From Polytrichum commune (Eukaryota; Streptophyta; Polytrichopsida; Polytrichales; Polytrichaceae), in the NCBI GenBank assembly GCA_950295325.1, contig OX485805.1:17843501-17907500 (forward strand): 64,000 nucleotides of DNA, written 5' to 3'. The notes under the pieces are model-generated. The model searched no databases and had not been told where the DNA came from. It worked only from the letters and a program-made list of their open reading frames with translations. A program made the translations under genes and the position numbers. Positions 62,247-64,000 of the stretch are shown in pieces (the first letter of the stretch is position 1; every line of letters begins with the position of its first letter).

Positions 62247-63329
62247 GTTGGGCTTCTCCGGCCTCTTGAGGCAGGACAAGAAACTCCTCCTCTGGAGAAG
62301 CCCAACTCCAAAAAGTGCCGCCATGTAGGCGGCCATGTCATTTTATCATCCATGAGAAAAGTTCACCACCATTGTTTTCTTCACCTAGTGTAAACACCCA
62401 CCGGTCAAGAGTTGCATTTTCGACCAATCACAATTGAGAAACGCCCTTTTTTTCATGACCGGTGGACTTCTCCACCGTAGTGTAAACCGGCCCTAAGCAT
62501 GTAAGTCTACACAAGGTAGATTGAACATGTTAGTATGTTGTCAAGGAGAGCAATTGATGCTCAAATTACAACACAATCTAGTTATGGCACTTGGTATTTT
62601 AGCTACAACAAAGGACAAACAACTTGCATATCACATTGCAGGTTATGAACAAACCTCACATTTTTTAGTATTGTGACATATGTATTGTTTGAACAATTTG
62701 TATTCTAAATCACATTCCTTTTGAGCAAGACAATAATGTCTTGAAAGAGCTTGACCACACCCACCCTCCTAGGTATCTATCTTTCTTCCTTGGACATATT
62801 CCACCGTGCTTACAACAATCTTAATGGTTTGAGGTAGTGGGAGGCAAAGAGGCAACCGAGATAACAAATACTCTCACCATCTTTTGAATACATGAAATGC
62901 AAGCCCAAACCAACCACCACCACGCCTTTGCACGCCACTTGGCGCAAGGACATGCCCCCCCCCCTTCTCCACCACCACCACCACTAATGCACATAAAGAG
63001 GTCCCACCTATTCACTCTGGAAAATGGCTCTCAATGTAGCCCATACAATGTCGCTTTGGTGTACACAACGGTGTTTAGTGAGAGTTTGGGTAACAAAGTA
63101 TACATATGAAATAAGTATTGTTTGATCTATTTTTGCAAATATAAAACTCGTAATACTATGAAATACGGGGAAGACGTAAGTGTACCCTAAACCAACCCCC
63201 CCCCCCCCCTTGAAAAAAAACTAGCAAACATACAAGGTAGCTAACTTATATGAGTTCTAGTCTACCTCACAACCGCACCACTAGTCAAACTTAAGATTTA
63301 AATAAAATTATCAAATTAGAAGTTAGCTA

Positions 63330-64000
63330 ACTCTTGGGACCTTGCATTTGTGAAGAAATTTTATCTCCTCCATAACCCAAATGCTAGCTAATATTACAAC
63401 AGATTAGTCCAATGTTTCTCTTGAATGCCCCCTCTCATTGTTCCATCTCTTCTCCATTCCGCTATGAGATTGACTACACTATTTCTTACATCATCCTAAA
63501 CTAGCATTTTAAAAACATATTATAAGAATAATAATAATAAAATATCAACTTTTATGTTTTATGTTTTATGTTATGTTATTTTATTTTATAACAATGAAAC
63601 TAAATTGATGTGGGCCACAAAATTACAATTTATCATAGTTAGTGCCATGTTCAATCCTTGGGCAAGTTGAGCAAAATTTTGGTTAGTCACCCTTAACTCC
63701 TCTCGTAAATTGATCAACCTCTAGTTAGTGGTAACCGGGATGAACAGACATATGATCTTACTAACTCGTTTATTAGCTAATTCTCCTAACTAGGTGGTGC
63801 AGCCATGATTTTAGGGAGCCAAAAATTTGGTTAACTAAGCTTTACTAACTTTGTTACAAGTTACCTAATTCTCTTAACTAGGGGACGTGCGGTTGGACCC
63901 AAAGAAGAATCGGACCCTCTCCGCAATTCCACTCACACAAGGGACACATACTTTGGAATTGGATACCATTTCAAATTGGCCTTGTCATGAGGTTGAGGTG
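63330..64000. other. unique AT-rich sequence right of the array
   Basis: No recognisable gene. Two similar phrases (TTCTCCTAACTAGG and TTCTCTTAACTAGG, about 63781 and 63871) hint at a short diverged duplication. Confidence 0.35.

Larger units (their letters stand above)
57986..63329. repeat. tandem array of four exact 1336-bp units
   Basis: Units are 57986-59321, 59322-60657, 60658-61993 and 61994-63329. Each begins TGACCGGCC inside the Harbinger transposase fragment, runs through the element's right end and ~840 bp of flank, and ends AAGTTAGCTA. The copies look identical, including a 14-C run in each (59188-59201, 60524-60537, 61860-61873, 63196-63209). Inner junctions read AAGTTAGCTATGACCGG with no extra bases. 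The outer left edge (AAAT) and outer right edge (ACTCTTGGG) are unique. The small open frames on either strand in each unit are not independent genes. Confidence 0.95.

Overview
The window looks like nuclear DNA from a land plant. It holds one intact intron-containing gene, a plant BIG-type Sec7 ARF-GEF. It also carries plant-type telomere-like CCCTAAA motifs, decayed Ty3/gypsy and LINE retrotransposons, and PIF/Harbinger DNA elements with TAA target-site duplications. I cannot place the species. The short GT-AG introns, the AT-rich repeat-laden surroundings and the restriction-like-endonuclease LINEs would fit a seed-free plant, but that is a guess. I saw no bacterial or organellar genes, no tRNA or rRNA, and no CRISPR array.

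Layout. 1-1100: GC- and CT-rich non-coding sequence of uncertain role. 1100-15700: gene-free repeat territory with LINE remnants (about 2863-3480 and 5640-6800 on minus, 11540-12500 on plus), a Ty3/gypsy pol remnant (4359-5200), two copies of a ~210-bp MITE-like repeat, and one arm of a dispersed inverted repeat. 15700-17436: higher-complexity leader with short ORFs. 17437-26248: the BIG gene, 12 exons, 1756 codons plus stop counted together as 1757, all introns GT-AG. 26249-34470: gene-free, with a long LINE copy on minus (28130-28470 and 29935-33290).

34471-53113 is the most structured part. A candidate transposon with 24-bp terminal inverted repeats (34471-34494 and 39492-39515) contains two subfamilies of a ~60-bp palindrome-cored satellite, a 1002-bp Harbinger-type MITE nested in the satellite, and a telo-box leader. 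Its right half plus about 2.5 kb of flank is amplified as three near-identical 5544-bp tandem units (36494-53113). 53114-57287 shows no gene. A 1195-bp PIF/Harbinger element (57291-58485) with a truncated transposase frame follows. Its right part and flank form four exact 1336-bp tandem units (57986-63329). 63330-64000 is featureless.

Only the BIG gene is convincingly functional. Everything else is transposon-derived or tandemly amplified DNA. The two arrays agree between copies even in homopolymer length, so they are either very recent or assembly products, and this needs a long-read check.
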